Shown here in pieces: positions 1 to 7,490 of a stretch of 33,218 nucleotides of DNA. The stretch covers positions 1-33,218 of the forward strand of contig DASWRT010000029.1 in assembly GCA_036403035.1 (NCBI GenBank), given 5' to 3'. Numbering within the stretch: the stretch's first letter is position 1; each line of letters begins with the position of its first letter. The position numbers and the translations under genes were made by a program. The stretch comes from DASWRT01 sp036403035 (lineage in GTDB: Bacteria; Pseudomonadota; Alphaproteobacteria; ATCC43930; CGMCC-115725). The notes below the pieces were generated by a model. That model ran no database searches. It was not told the DNA's origin and saw only the letters and a list, made by a program, of their open reading frames with translations.

Positions 1-7
1 TCCCTCT

Positions 8-28
8 CCCCTTCCGGAAGCGGAGGGG
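8..28. repeat. Imperfect palindrome, extragenic
   Basis: CCCC-T-TCCG, a GAAG loop, then CGGA-GGGG gives an 8-bp stem with one bulged T. It lies in non-coding DNA downstream of ndk, near a second, perfect palindrome at 102-125. It could be part of a dispersed extragenic palindromic repeat or a termination hairpin. No T-run follows on either strand. Confidence 0.4.
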
Positions 29-101
29 CCATGCGCAGCATGGGAGAGGCAAGTTTCGCTGGGCATGCATGGCGCTCCTCCCTCATCAGCCCCCATCCTG
101 G

Positions 102-125
102 CCTTCCCCCGCAGGCGGGGGAAGG
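102..125. repeat. Perfect 11-bp inverted repeat downstream of ndk
   Basis: The 11-bp arms CCTTCCCCCGC and GCGGGGGAAGG flank an AG centre. It sits 26 bp beyond the ndk stop, so it may terminate or stabilise the 3' end of ndk mRNA. There is no T-tract, so a classical Rho-independent terminator is unlikely. The CCTTCxCCCGC...GCGGGxGAAGG form resembles palindromes often scattered through alphaproteobacterial intergenic DNA (family resemblance from memory). The rest of 1-150 shows no credible coding sequence. Confidence 0.55.
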
Positions 126-150
126 AGGCGCGAGGAGAGGATGGCCCCGC

Positions 151-573
151 CTACGGGCAGATCTCGGTCTCGGCGAAGAAGAACGCGACCTCGCGGGCGG
201 CGTTCTCCGGCGAGTCGGAGCCGTGCACCGAGTTCGCCTCGATCGACTCGGCGAAGTCCTTGCGGATCGTGCCCGGCGCGGCGTTGGCCGGGTTCGTCGC
301 GCCCATGATCTCGCGGTTGAGCGCGACCGCGTTCTCGCCTTCCAGAACCTGGACGACCACCGGCCCCGAAATCATGAACGACACGAGGTCGCGGAAGAAC
401 GGCCGCTCCCGGTGCACCTCGTAGAACCGCTCGGCGACGTCCTGGCTGAGCTGCAGCCGCTTCTGCGCGACGATGCGCAGGCCGCGCTCCTCGAAGCGGG
501 CGTTGATCTTGCCGGTGAGGTTGCGACGCGTCGCGTCGGGCTTGATGATCGAGAGCGTGCGCTCGGTGGCCAT
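151..573 (-). CDS. ndk: Nucleoside diphosphate kinase
   Basis: A cytoplasmic enzyme that moves the gamma phosphate of ATP onto other nucleoside diphosphates through a phosphohistidine, balancing NTP and dNTP pools. The 140-residue product matches the family length. It opens with ERTLSIIKPDATRRN and carries the active-site block NSVHGSDSPENA with the phospho-accepting His117. The ATG at 573 was chosen because it begins the conserved N-terminus and follows a GGAG element; an in-frame extension to 633 runs through the promoter. A TTGCCG-N17-TATAAG promoter precedes it. It ends with TAG, so amber is a normal stop in this genome, which matters for reading pepA. holC ends 100 bp upstream on the same strand. 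Confidence 0.97.
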   Translation of the reverse strand: MATERTLSIIKPDATRRNLTGKINARFEERGLRIVAQKRLQLSQDVAERFYEVHRERPFFRDLVSFMISGPVVVQVLEGENAVALNREIMGATNPANAAPGTIRKDFAESIEANSVHGSDSPENAAREVAFFFAETEICP

Positions 574-604
574 GGTCGACGACTCCTGGATGGAAATTCG
601 CGGC

Positions 605-633
605 CTTATAGCGACCGCCCCGGCGGACGGCAA
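605..633 (-). promoter_or_regulatory. Putative ndk promoter
   Basis: On the minus strand, TTGCCG (633-628) and TATAAG (610-605) are separated by 17 bp. Transcription would start near 598, giving a leader of about 25 nt with a GGAG ribosome-binding site before the ATG at 573. Found by eye; good spacing and a 5/6 match at -10. Confidence 0.6.
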
Positions 634-673
634 CGGACCGGCTGCCGCAGCGCAGCATACGGGAGAAGGAGTC

Positions 674-1120
674 CTACGCCTTCTTCTCCCAGCCCGATGC
701 GGTCTGCTGCCAGTAGGTGAGCGCGTGGCCCGCCGCCTTCGCGACCTTCCAGCGCTCGCGTGCGGCGGCGACGGAGTCGTCGCTGCCGTCGAAGATGTCG
801 AGGCAGCGCTTGTAACCGTCCAGGCGGGAGGAGCGGACGCCGTCGGTCAGCACCAGCATCGTGGCGCCGTTCGGCGGCGGTTCGTCCTCTGACGTGAGCC
901 AGATCGGCTGCCGCTCGGCGTTGCCGTCGCGGGCCGTGCCGTGCGGCAGGAAGCTCGCCTCGTCATAGGTCCAGAGCACCGCGTCGAGATGGTCGACCCG
1001 CTCCGCCGAGCCGGCGAGCACGACGACGCGGAAGCCGCCGGCCAGCGCCCGTTCCAGAAGCTTCGGCAGCGCCCGGTCGAGCGGGGTCGTTCCGAGATGG
1101 TAGAATCCGATCTCGGCCAC
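674..1120 (-). CDS. holC: DNA polymerase III subunit chi
   Basis: Chi is the clamp-loader accessory subunit that pairs with psi and contacts single-strand binding protein during replication. The 148-residue product has the HolC pattern: an N-terminal AEIGFYHLGTTPLDRALPKL, a strand reading GFRVVVLAG, a DAVLWTYDEASFLPHG block and PIWLTS later on. I chose the GTG at 1120, which gives VAEIGFYHL at the N-terminus, has AAGGG upstream, and lies 8 nt beyond the ancestral pepA stop (1129-1131). The open frame to 1255 only runs out of phase through the pepA 3' end. The pepA-holC order is common in alphaproteobacteria. It ends with TAG. Confidence 0.88.
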   Translation of the reverse strand: MAEIGFYHLGTTPLDRALPKLLERALAGGFRVVVLAGSAERVDHLDAVLWTYDEASFLPHGTARDGNAERQPIWLTSEDEPPPNGATMLVLTDGVRSSRLDGYKRCLDIFDGSDDSVAAARERWKVAKAAGHALTYWQQTASGWEKKA

Positions 1121-1128
1121 GGCCGGGC

Positions 1129-1212
1129 TTACCCTTCGTAATAGTCCGCGACGAACCGGTCGAGCAGGCGCACCCCGAAGGCGGTGGCGCCCTTCGGCAC
1201 CGTCGCCGCGTC
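1129..1212 (-). other. In-frame 3' remnant of pepA beyond an amber codon
   Basis: Directly after the pepA TAG (1215-1213), the same frame stays open for 27 codons to TAA at 1131-1129. It encodes a peptide starting DAATVPKGATAFGVRLL and ending FVADYYEG, which is the expected C-terminus of alphaproteobacterial PepA (KGAT-x-x-GVRLLDRF). Rejoined, PepA would be about 502 residues, the normal length. One substitution from AAG or CAG would give the TAG. The options are a real nonsense mutation, amber read-through, or a sequencing or assembly error. Confidence 0.85.
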
Positions 1213-2637
1213 CTACTTCGACCAGGCGGTGCCGGCGATGTCGAGATGCGCCCACGGCACGTCGTTGACGAAGCGTTGCAGGAACTTCGCCGCCGTGATG
1301 CTGCCCGCGCCGCGGCCGTTGCCGACGTTCTTCACGTCGGCGGCGTCGCTGTCGATCTCGCGGTCGTAGGCGTCGGCGACCGGCAGCCGCCAGACCTTCT
1401 CGCCGACCGCGGTCCCGGCGGCCGTCAGGCGCTCCGCCAGCTCGTCATTGTTCGAGAACAGCCCGGCATATTCGTTGCCGAGCGAGACGATGATCGCGCC
1501 GGTCAGGGTCGCGAGGTCGACCATGAAGCGCGGCTTGAAGCGGTCCTGGCAGTACCAGAGCGCATCGGCCAGCACGAGGCGGCCCTCGGCGTCGGTGTTG
1601 ATCACCTCGATCGTCTGCCCGGACATCGAGGTCACGATGTCGCCGGGCCGCTGCGCCGTTCCGGACGGCATGTTCTCGACCAGCCCGACGATGCCGACGA
1701 CGTTGACCTTGGCCTTGCGCCCGGCGAGCGCCCGCATCAGGCCGACCACGACGCCCGCGCCGGCCATGTCCCACTTCATCTCCTCCATGCCGGCGGCCGG
1801 CTTGATCGAGATGCCGCCGGTGTCGAAGGTCACGCCCTTGCCGATGAAGGCGAGCGGAGCGGCGTCCTTGTCGCCCTTCGGGGCGCCCTGCCACTGCATC
1901 ACGACGAGGCGCGGCGGCCGAGCGCTCCCCTGCCCCACGCCGAGCAGCGCCCCCATCCCGAGCTTCCGCATCTTCTTCTCGTCGAAGATCTCGACCTCGA
2001 CGCCCAGCTCTTCCAGCGACCTGGTCTGCTCGGCGAAGCTCTCCGGATAGACGATGTTGGCCGGCTCGGAGACGAGGTCGCGCGTCAGGAAGACGCCGTC
2101 GGCGACCCGGTCGAGCGGCTGGAAGGCGCGCTTCGCCGCCGCCGCCGAGTCGGTTCCGATCGTCAGCCGCTCCAACGTCGGCTTCTGCTCCGGTTTCTGC
2201 TTGGTGCGGTATTTGTCGAAGCGGTAGGCGCGGAGCCGCGCCCCGAGGGCGAGCCGCGCCGCCGCCTTGCCGCCGCCGAGCGACTCGACGCCGAGCGCGG
2301 CTTCGTCGAGCAGCACCGTCGCCTCGTTCTCGCCGGCGCCGTTGAGCGCCGAGACGATCGTACCGCCGAGAGCCTCAAGCTGACGCTCGTCGACGCTCCC
2401 GGCCTTGCCGAGACCGACCAGCAGGATGCGGCTCACCGGCAGCCCGGCAGGTGCTACGACCGCGAGGGTTTCGTCCTTCTTGCCGCTGAAGCGGCCGCCC
2501 GCCACCGCCCGCTGCAAGGCGCCGCCGGTCCGCCGGTCGAGATCGGTGGCGCTCGGCGACAACTGCCGCTCCTCGAACACGCCGGCCACGACGGCGCCGG
2601 CGGACGGCACGGCAGGCTCGGAGAAGCTGATCTTCAT
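1213..2637 (-). CDS. pepA: Leucyl aminopeptidase (M17), interrupted by amber codon
   Basis: A cytoplasmic di-metal aminopeptidase of family M17 that removes N-terminal residues from peptides. The 474 residues to the TAG contain an N-terminal macro-like domain (about 1-170) and a complete catalytic domain. The metal and catalytic motifs are present: GKGVTFDTGGISIKPAAG, MKWDMAGAG and NTDAEGRLVLADAL. The ATG at 2637 has AGAGG upstream and a TTGACT-N17-TATCGG promoter. The product stops at GTAWSK although the frame continues with the family's C-terminal segment, so it lacks about 28 residues. The loss falls outside the active site but in the C-terminal packing region, and hexamer stability could suffer. 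Function is probable if the TAG is an error or is read through, uncertain otherwise. Confidence 0.93.
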   Translation of the reverse strand: MKISFSEPAVPSAGAVVAGVFEERQLSPSATDLDRRTGGALQRAVAGGRFSGKKDETLAVVAPAGLPVSRILLVGLGKAGSVDERQLEALGGTIVSALNGAGENEATVLLDEAALGVESLGGGKAAARLALGARLRAYRFDKYRTKQKPEQKPTLERLTIGTDSAAAAKRAFQPLDRVADGVFLTRDLVSEPANIVYPESFAEQTRSLEELGVEVEIFDEKKMRKLGMGALLGVGQGSARPPRLVVMQWQGAPKGDKDAAPLAFIGKGVTFDTGGISIKPAAGMEEMKWDMAGAGVVVGLMRALAGRKAKVNVVGIVGLVENMPSGTAQRPGDIVTSMSGQTIEVINTDAEGRLVLADALWYCQDRFKPRFMVDLATLTGAIIVSLGNEYAGLFSNNDELAERLTAAGTAVGEKVWRLPVADAYDREIDSDAADVKNVGNGRGAGSITAAKFLQRFVNDVPWAHLDIAGTAWSK

Positions 2638-2688
2638 CGCAACGATCCTCTTGCGGAGACGGCGCCCGGCGGGATGGACACGTCATCG

Positions 2689-2717
2689 CCGATAGTCGGA
2701 ACGAGGCGGCGAGTCAA
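2689..2717 (-). promoter_or_regulatory. Putative pepA promoter
   Basis: On the minus strand, TTGACT (2717-2712) and TATCGG (2694-2689) are 17 bp apart. Transcription would begin near 2682, giving a leader of about 45 nt before the ATG at 2637. It shares the 189-bp divergent interval with lptF. Confidence 0.55.
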
Positions 2718-2811
2718 CGCCTGCGGCGCGGCCTGAGGCACGCTCCCGCCTTCGCCGGAAAGGTCGGCGCCGCGGGACAATTCGCCCTAGGAATTGCGGA
2801 GTCCGCGCTCT

Positions 2812-2817
2812 TATAAT
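2812..2817 (+). promoter_or_regulatory. Consensus -10 box of lptF
   Basis: A perfect TATAAT ends only 9 bp before the lptF ATG at 2827. Normal -10 to +1 spacing puts transcription start at about 2824-2827, so the lptFG message would be leaderless or nearly so. No convincing -35 sits 15-18 bp upstream, and no Shine-Dalgarno sequence is present. Confidence 0.5.
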
Positions 2818-2826
2818 CCGCGCCCG

Positions 2827-3972
2827 ATGAAGCGGCTGACCCGATATGTCCTGCGCCAGAGCCTCGGCGCGATGCTGTTCGTGACCGTCGCGCTCACCGC
2901 CGCGATCTGGCTGGCGCAGTCGCTCCGCCTCATCGACCTGATCGTGAACCGCGGACTGTCGCTCGGCCTGTTCCTTTATCTGGCCGTGCTGATCCTGCCG
3001 CGCTTCCTCGACATCGTGATCCCGATCGCGATCTTCATCGCCGTGCTCTTCACCTACAACAAGCTGATGGCGGAGAGCGAAGTCGTGGTGATGCGCGCCG
3101 CCGGGGTGAGCCCGATCACGCTGGCGTACCCGGCGCTCCTGCTCGCGGCCGGCGCGACGGCGATGCTGTTCGCGTTCTCCGCCTACCTGCTGCCGGCGTC
3201 GAACCGCGCCTTCAAGGATCTCCAGTTCGAGATACGCAACCAGTTCGTCTCGGCGGTGATCCAGGAAGGGACGTTCACGCCGATCTCGGAGAACATCACC
3301 GTCTATGTGCGCGGCCGCGAGCCGAACGGAGAGTTGTCCGGCCTCCTGGTGCAGGACGAGCGCGACCGCAACAAGACCGTGACGCTGATCGCCGAGCGGG
3401 GCGCGTTCGTCGACACCGACGCGGGGGCGCGCGTGCTGATGCGGAACGGCACCCGCCAGCAGTACGACCGGACCGGCGGCAAGCTCTCGGTGCTGAGCTT
3501 CGAGCGCTACACGCTCGATCTCGAGGAACTGCGGGACGCGCCGGGCGTGCGCGAACACGAACCGTCGGAGCGCGACCTCCTCGACCTGTGGTTCGGTCCG
3601 TCCCGCCGCGACTCGTCGGCCGGCAAGGCGGTCGTCATCGAGCGGCACGTGCGCCTCATCGGGCCGTTTACGCCGTTCGTCTTCGTCCTCATCCCGCTCG
3701 CCTGCCTGCTGTCCGGCGAATTCAATCGCCGCGGCCAGTCGAAGCGCGTGCTGCTCGCGGTGCTGTTCGCCTTCCTGTTCCAGGCCGCCGACCTCGGCAT
3801 GCGCAACCTCGCCAACCGCCAGCTCGCCGCCATCCCGGTGCTCTATGTCGTGATCGCGCTGCCGATCGCCGCCGGGTTGTGGATGCTGCTTCGCGACACG
3901 CTGCGGAGCGGCGGCGGCGGCCGCAGAGCGCCGGCGGGGCGGCGGCGGCAGCCGCTTGCAACCGTCCGTTGA
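2827..3972 (+). CDS. lptF: LPS export ABC transporter permease LptF
   Basis: An inner-membrane permease subunit that pairs with LptG and the ATPase LptB to extract lipopolysaccharide from the inner membrane and push it onto the Lpt bridge. The 381-residue product has the YjgP/YjgQ layout: a cytoplasmic N-terminus MKRLTRYVLRQ, three membrane segments up to about residue 125, a periplasmic beta-jellyroll (about 135-260, with RNGTRQQYD and SFERYTLDL), then three more membrane segments. The ATG at 2827 starts the conserved N-terminus; an earlier in-frame start at 2794 would overlap the promoter. The last 20 or so residues are Gly/Arg-rich. lptG follows 10 bp downstream. Confidence 0.95.
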   Translation: MKRLTRYVLRQSLGAMLFVTVALTAAIWLAQSLRLIDLIVNRGLSLGLFLYLAVLILPRFLDIVIPIAIFIAVLFTYNKLMAESEVVVMRAAGVSPITLAYPALLLAAGATAMLFAFSAYLLPASNRAFKDLQFEIRNQFVSAVIQEGTFTPISENITVYVRGREPNGELSGLLVQDERDRNKTVTLIAERGAFVDTDAGARVLMRNGTRQQYDRTGGKLSVLSFERYTLDLEELRDAPGVREHEPSERDLLDLWFGPSRRDSSAGKAVVIERHVRLIGPFTPFVFVLIPLACLLSGEFNRRGQSKRVLLAVLFAFLFQAADLGMRNLANRQLAAIPVLYVVIALPIAAGLWMLLRDTLRSGGGGRRAPAGRRRQPLATVR

Positions 3973-3982
3973 TCCGATACCG

Positions 3983-5083
3983 ATGCGCTTGACCAAGACC
4001 CTCTCGGGCTACATCGCCCGGCACTTCATCGCCGGCTGCGGCGGCGTGTTCATGGCGATGATCACGATCACCTTCCTGCTCGACTATCTCGAGCTGATCC
4101 GGCGCGGCGGCGCGAAGTCGGACGCGACGCTCGGACTGCTGTTCGAGATGGCGCTGCTGAAGCTGCCGCACATGGCGCAGGAGGTGATGCCGTTCGCGAT
4201 CCTGTTCGGCACGATGGTGACGTTCTGGCGGCTGACCCGCAGCAACGAGCTGGTGATCGCCCGTGCGGCCGGCATCTCGGTCTGGCAGTTCCTGATGCCC
4301 GCCGTCATCTTCGCGGTCCTGATCGGCGTCGTCGCGGTGACGGTGTTCAACCCGGTCGCATCGGCGATGCAGGCGAGCTACGAGTCGCTGGACAACCGCG
4401 TGCTGCGCGGCGGCGGCGACCAGCTCGCCGTGTTCCGCACCGGCGTCTGGCTGCGCGAGAGCGATGCGCAAGGCAACCACTCGATGATCCATGCCGACCG
4501 GATCGAGCAGGATCACGACATCGTGCTGCAGAACGTGACGATCTTCTTCTTTACCGGAATGAATCGCTTCTCCGGCCGCCTCGATGCGGCGACGGCGCGG
4601 CTGGAGAGCGGGAAATGGCACGTCCTCAACGGGTCCTATTGGCGGGAGGACCACCCCTCGGAGCCGTTCGAGACGATGGACATCCCGACCGGGCTGACCG
4701 GCCGCAAGATCCAGGAGAGCTTCGCGTCGCCCGAGACGATGTCGTTCTGGCAGCTCCCCGGCTTCATCCGCCTGCTTCAGGAGTCCGGCTTCTCGACGCA
4801 GCGCCACCGGCTCTACTTCAATGCGCTGCTCGCCCGGCCGTTCCTGTTCTGCGCGATGGTGCTGATCGCCGCGACCTTCAGCCTGCGCATGCAGCGCCGC
4901 GGCGGCACGACGCTGATGATCTCCGGCGGCGTCGCCAGCGGCTTCCTGCTCTACTTCCTCTCGGACGTGGTCTTCGCCCTCGGCCTCTCGTCGACGATCC
5001 CGGTGACGCTCGCCGCCTGGACGCCGGCCGGCATCTGCCTGCTGATCGGCACGACGCTGCTGCTGCACCTGGAGGATGGCTGA
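3983..5083 (+). CDS. lptG: LPS export ABC transporter permease LptG
   Basis: The partner of LptF in the LptB2FG transporter. The 366-residue product shows the same fold: MRLTKTLSGYIARHFIAGC at the N-terminus, three membrane segments, a periplasmic beta-jellyroll at roughly 135-265, and three C-terminal membrane segments (from RHRLYFNALLARP onward). The block RSNELVIARAAGIS, just after the second membrane segment, matches the coupling-helix region that contacts LptB (family knowledge). The ATG at 3983 fits the family N-terminus. lptD begins 5 bp after the stop, so the two are surely co-transcribed. The ATPase gene lptB is not in the window. Confidence 0.95.
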   Translation: MRLTKTLSGYIARHFIAGCGGVFMAMITITFLLDYLELIRRGGAKSDATLGLLFEMALLKLPHMAQEVMPFAILFGTMVTFWRLTRSNELVIARAAGISVWQFLMPAVIFAVLIGVVAVTVFNPVASAMQASYESLDNRVLRGGGDQLAVFRTGVWLRESDAQGNHSMIHADRIEQDHDIVLQNVTIFFFTGMNRFSGRLDAATARLESGKWHVLNGSYWREDHPSEPFETMDIPTGLTGRKIQESFASPETMSFWQLPGFIRLLQESGFSTQRHRLYFNALLARPFLFCAMVLIAATFSLRMQRRGGTTLMISGGVASGFLLYFLSDVVFALGLSSTIPVTLAAWTPAGICLLIGTTLLLHLEDG

Positions 5084-5088
5084 GCGTC

Positions 5089-7362
5089 ATGGTTCGGATT
5101 CTGCCGACGGCGGCCACGGCAGCGGCAACCCTCCTCCTGCTCGCGGCGACGGCGTCGGCGCAGGCGCCGACGAGCGCGCAGGCGCGGCAGGCGCCCGCCG
5201 TCTTCACCGCCGATGAAGTGCGGTACGACGACGAGCTGGGGCTCGTGGTCGCAAGGGGCCACGTCGAGATCAACCAGAACGGTTCCACCGTCCTCGCCGA
5301 CACGGTCACCTACAACCAGCGCTCCGACACGATCACGGCGTCGGGCCATGTCAGCCTGCTGGAGCCGACCGGCGAGATCGTCTTCGGCGACTTCGTCGAG
5401 CTGACGAACCGGATGAACGACGCCTTCATCCAGAACGTCCGCATGCTGATGACCGACCGGTCGCGGCTCGCCGGCAACACCGGCCGGCGGACCAACGGGG
5501 TGCGCACCGAAGTGCGGCGCGGCGTCTACTCGCCGTGCGACCTGTGCCGCGACGATCCGACCCGCCCGCCGGTCTGGCAGCTCCGTGCCGCGGAGATCTC
5601 GCACGACCAGGAGAAGAAGACCATCGAGTACCGCGACGTGACGCTGGAACTCGGCGGCTTTCCGGTCCTCTACCTGCCGTATCTGGCGCATCCGGACCCG
5701 ACGGTGCGGCGGCAGAGCGGCTTCCTGCCGCCGACGATCAGCAACTCGACGAACCTCGGCTTCAACGTCACGCAGCCTTACTACTGGGCGATCGACAAGG
5801 ACAAAGACCTGACGTTCATGCCGATGTTCACCACCGACGCGGGACAGGTCGCCGCGGCGGAGTACCGGCAGCGCTGGGGGTTCGGACAGGTCGACATCAC
5901 CGGCAGCATCGTCGACGATCCGGCGTCGGATGTGCAAAGCAGCACCGGCAACCCGAACGCCGGCGATCAGGTGCGCGGTCACGTCTTCGGGTTCGGCCGG
6001 TTCAATCTCAACGATACGTGGCGCAGCGGGTTCGACGTCGCGCGGGCCACCGACCAGACCTACATGCGGCGCTACCGCTTCGGCGGGACCGAGGCGTTCC
6101 TGACCTCGCACGCCTTCGCCGAAGGCTTCGACCCGCGCGCCTATTACAGCGCCAATTTCTACGCCTTCCAGCCGCTGGTCGCCGGCTTCGGCACGGCGAC
6201 GCAGCCGGTGATCCTGCCGGTCGCCGGCTATAGCTGGCTGGCGCCGAAGGACAGCCTGGGCGGCGTCTGGAGCGTCGACGGCAACCTGCTCAATCTCTAC
6301 CGCGAAACCGGCAACAGCACTCAGCGCGTATCGGTCGGCACCGGATACCGCCTTCCGCTCACCGGCCCCGCCGGCGACCTCTACACGGTGTCCGCCACCA
6401 TCCGCGGCGACGCGTACAACTTCAACAGCTTCCAGAACGACGTGACGGAGTCCGTACCCGGCACCACGGACGGCCGCATCTTCCCGCAGGTCGCGCTCGA
6501 ATGGCGCTATCCCTGGGTGCGTACCGGCGAGACATTCAGTCAGCTCATCGAGCCGATCGCCGCCGTGGTCGCCGGGCCCAGCGGCGGCAACAACCAGCGG
6601 CTGCCGAACAACGACAGCAACTCGTTCGAGTTCGACGATACACAGCTGTTCCGGCCGAACCGGTTCTCCGGGCTGGACCGGGTGGATGTCGGGCAGCGTG
6701 TCGATTACGGGCTGCACGGCGCGGTCTACGGCAACGGCGGCGGCAGCTCCAGCTTTCTGGTCGGCCAGAGCTACCGTTTCGACCACAACACCAGCTTCCC
6801 GCAGGGCTCCGGCCTGGAGGCGCAGGTCTCCGACGTGGTCGGACGGGTCACGGTGTCGCCGAACAGCTATCTCGATCTCGTTTACCGGTTCCGGCTTGAC
6901 CATGACGATCTGCGCGTGCGCCGCCACGAGGCGACCATCTCCGCCGGGCCGGACAATCTTCGGGCGAGCGTCTCCTATGTCCGGCTGCCGAGCGGCCTCG
7001 TGCTTCTGCCGAACGGCACCTTCGCTCCGATCTCCACGACCAGCGCCACCACGTCGGTCTCGAACAGCAACAGCCTCGACCAGGTCAGCCTGGGACTGAC
7101 GCTTGGGCTGACGCAGTACTGGACGCTCAGCGCCTCGACGACGCGCAATCTGCGGACCGATCCGTCCACGCCGCAGACGCTCTACTCGCGGCTGGTCGCG
7201 GTGTATCGCGATGAGTGCTTCGCCTTCGTCGCCTCGCTCTCGCAATACGGCGTTACCGACCGCGACATCAAGCCCGGCACCACCCTGCTCTTTTCCTTCG
7301 TCTTCAAGAATCTCGGCGAGATCGCCGCACCCGCCGTGCAGACCGGAACGGCCATCCAGTAA
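5089..7362 (+). CDS. lptD: LPS-assembly outer membrane protein LptD
   Basis: The outer-membrane beta-barrel that inserts LPS into the outer leaflet at the end of the Lpt bridge. The 757-residue precursor begins with a signal peptide (hydrophobic run, then ATASAQA, cleavage near residue 25). An LptA/OstA-like periplasmic domain follows at about 38-190 (DEVRYDDELGLVVARGHVEI). The LptD barrel comes next, with FPVLYLPYLAHPDPTVRRQSG and many alternating strands to the C-terminus. The start was set at the ATG 5 bp after lptG; the longer open frame runs back through lptG. Only three cysteines are present: Cys150 and Cys153 in a CDLC motif, and Cys710. The four-cysteine, two-disulfide arrangement of E. 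coli is therefore impossible. Confidence 0.95.
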   Translation: MVRILPTAATAAATLLLLAATASAQAPTSAQARQAPAVFTADEVRYDDELGLVVARGHVEINQNGSTVLADTVTYNQRSDTITASGHVSLLEPTGEIVFGDFVELTNRMNDAFIQNVRMLMTDRSRLAGNTGRRTNGVRTEVRRGVYSPCDLCRDDPTRPPVWQLRAAEISHDQEKKTIEYRDVTLELGGFPVLYLPYLAHPDPTVRRQSGFLPPTISNSTNLGFNVTQPYYWAIDKDKDLTFMPMFTTDAGQVAAAEYRQRWGFGQVDITGSIVDDPASDVQSSTGNPNAGDQVRGHVFGFGRFNLNDTWRSGFDVARATDQTYMRRYRFGGTEAFLTSHAFAEGFDPRAYYSANFYAFQPLVAGFGTATQPVILPVAGYSWLAPKDSLGGVWSVDGNLLNLYRETGNSTQRVSVGTGYRLPLTGPAGDLYTVSATIRGDAYNFNSFQNDVTESVPGTTDGRIFPQVALEWRYPWVRTGETFSQLIEPIAAVVAGPSGGNNQRLPNNDSNSFEFDDTQLFRPNRFSGLDRVDVGQRVDYGLHGAVYGNGGGSSSFLVGQSYRFDHNTSFPQGSGLEAQVSDVVGRVTVSPNSYLDLVYRFRLDHDDLRVRRHEATISAGPDNLRASVSYVRLPSGLVLLPNGTFAPISTTSATTSVSNSNSLDQVSLGLTLGLTQYWTLSASTTRNLRTDPSTPQTLYSRLVAVYRDECFAFVASLSQYGVTDRDIKPGTTLLFSFVFKNLGEIAAPAVQTGTAIQ

Positions 7363-7490
7363 GAGTGCCCGACGGAACCGGTCGCGTTCTTGGACGCGGT
7401 GCGAGCGCCCGCGACAAGGCGGGGCCGCCCGTGTATTGTCGCCGCCGAACATAGCCCGTCCCCGCCACGGATATTTGCGAACAGATTGCG

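Noticed and set aside
31..150. A coding sequence upstream of position 150
   Set aside because: The open frames there are Pro/Arg-rich, run antisense through ndk and cross two palindromes; nothing resembles a protein family.
1129..1215. Genome-wide amber recoding
   Set aside because: ndk, holC, cvpA, the SDR gene and der all end naturally at TAG at the expected family length.
1246..2736. Long open frame antisense to pepA (496 codons), and similar long antisense frames elsewhere
   Set aside because: In DNA of about 70% GC, long antisense frames are expected. The translations are Arg/Ala/His-rich low-complexity with no domains, and the opposite strand holds well-recognised genes.
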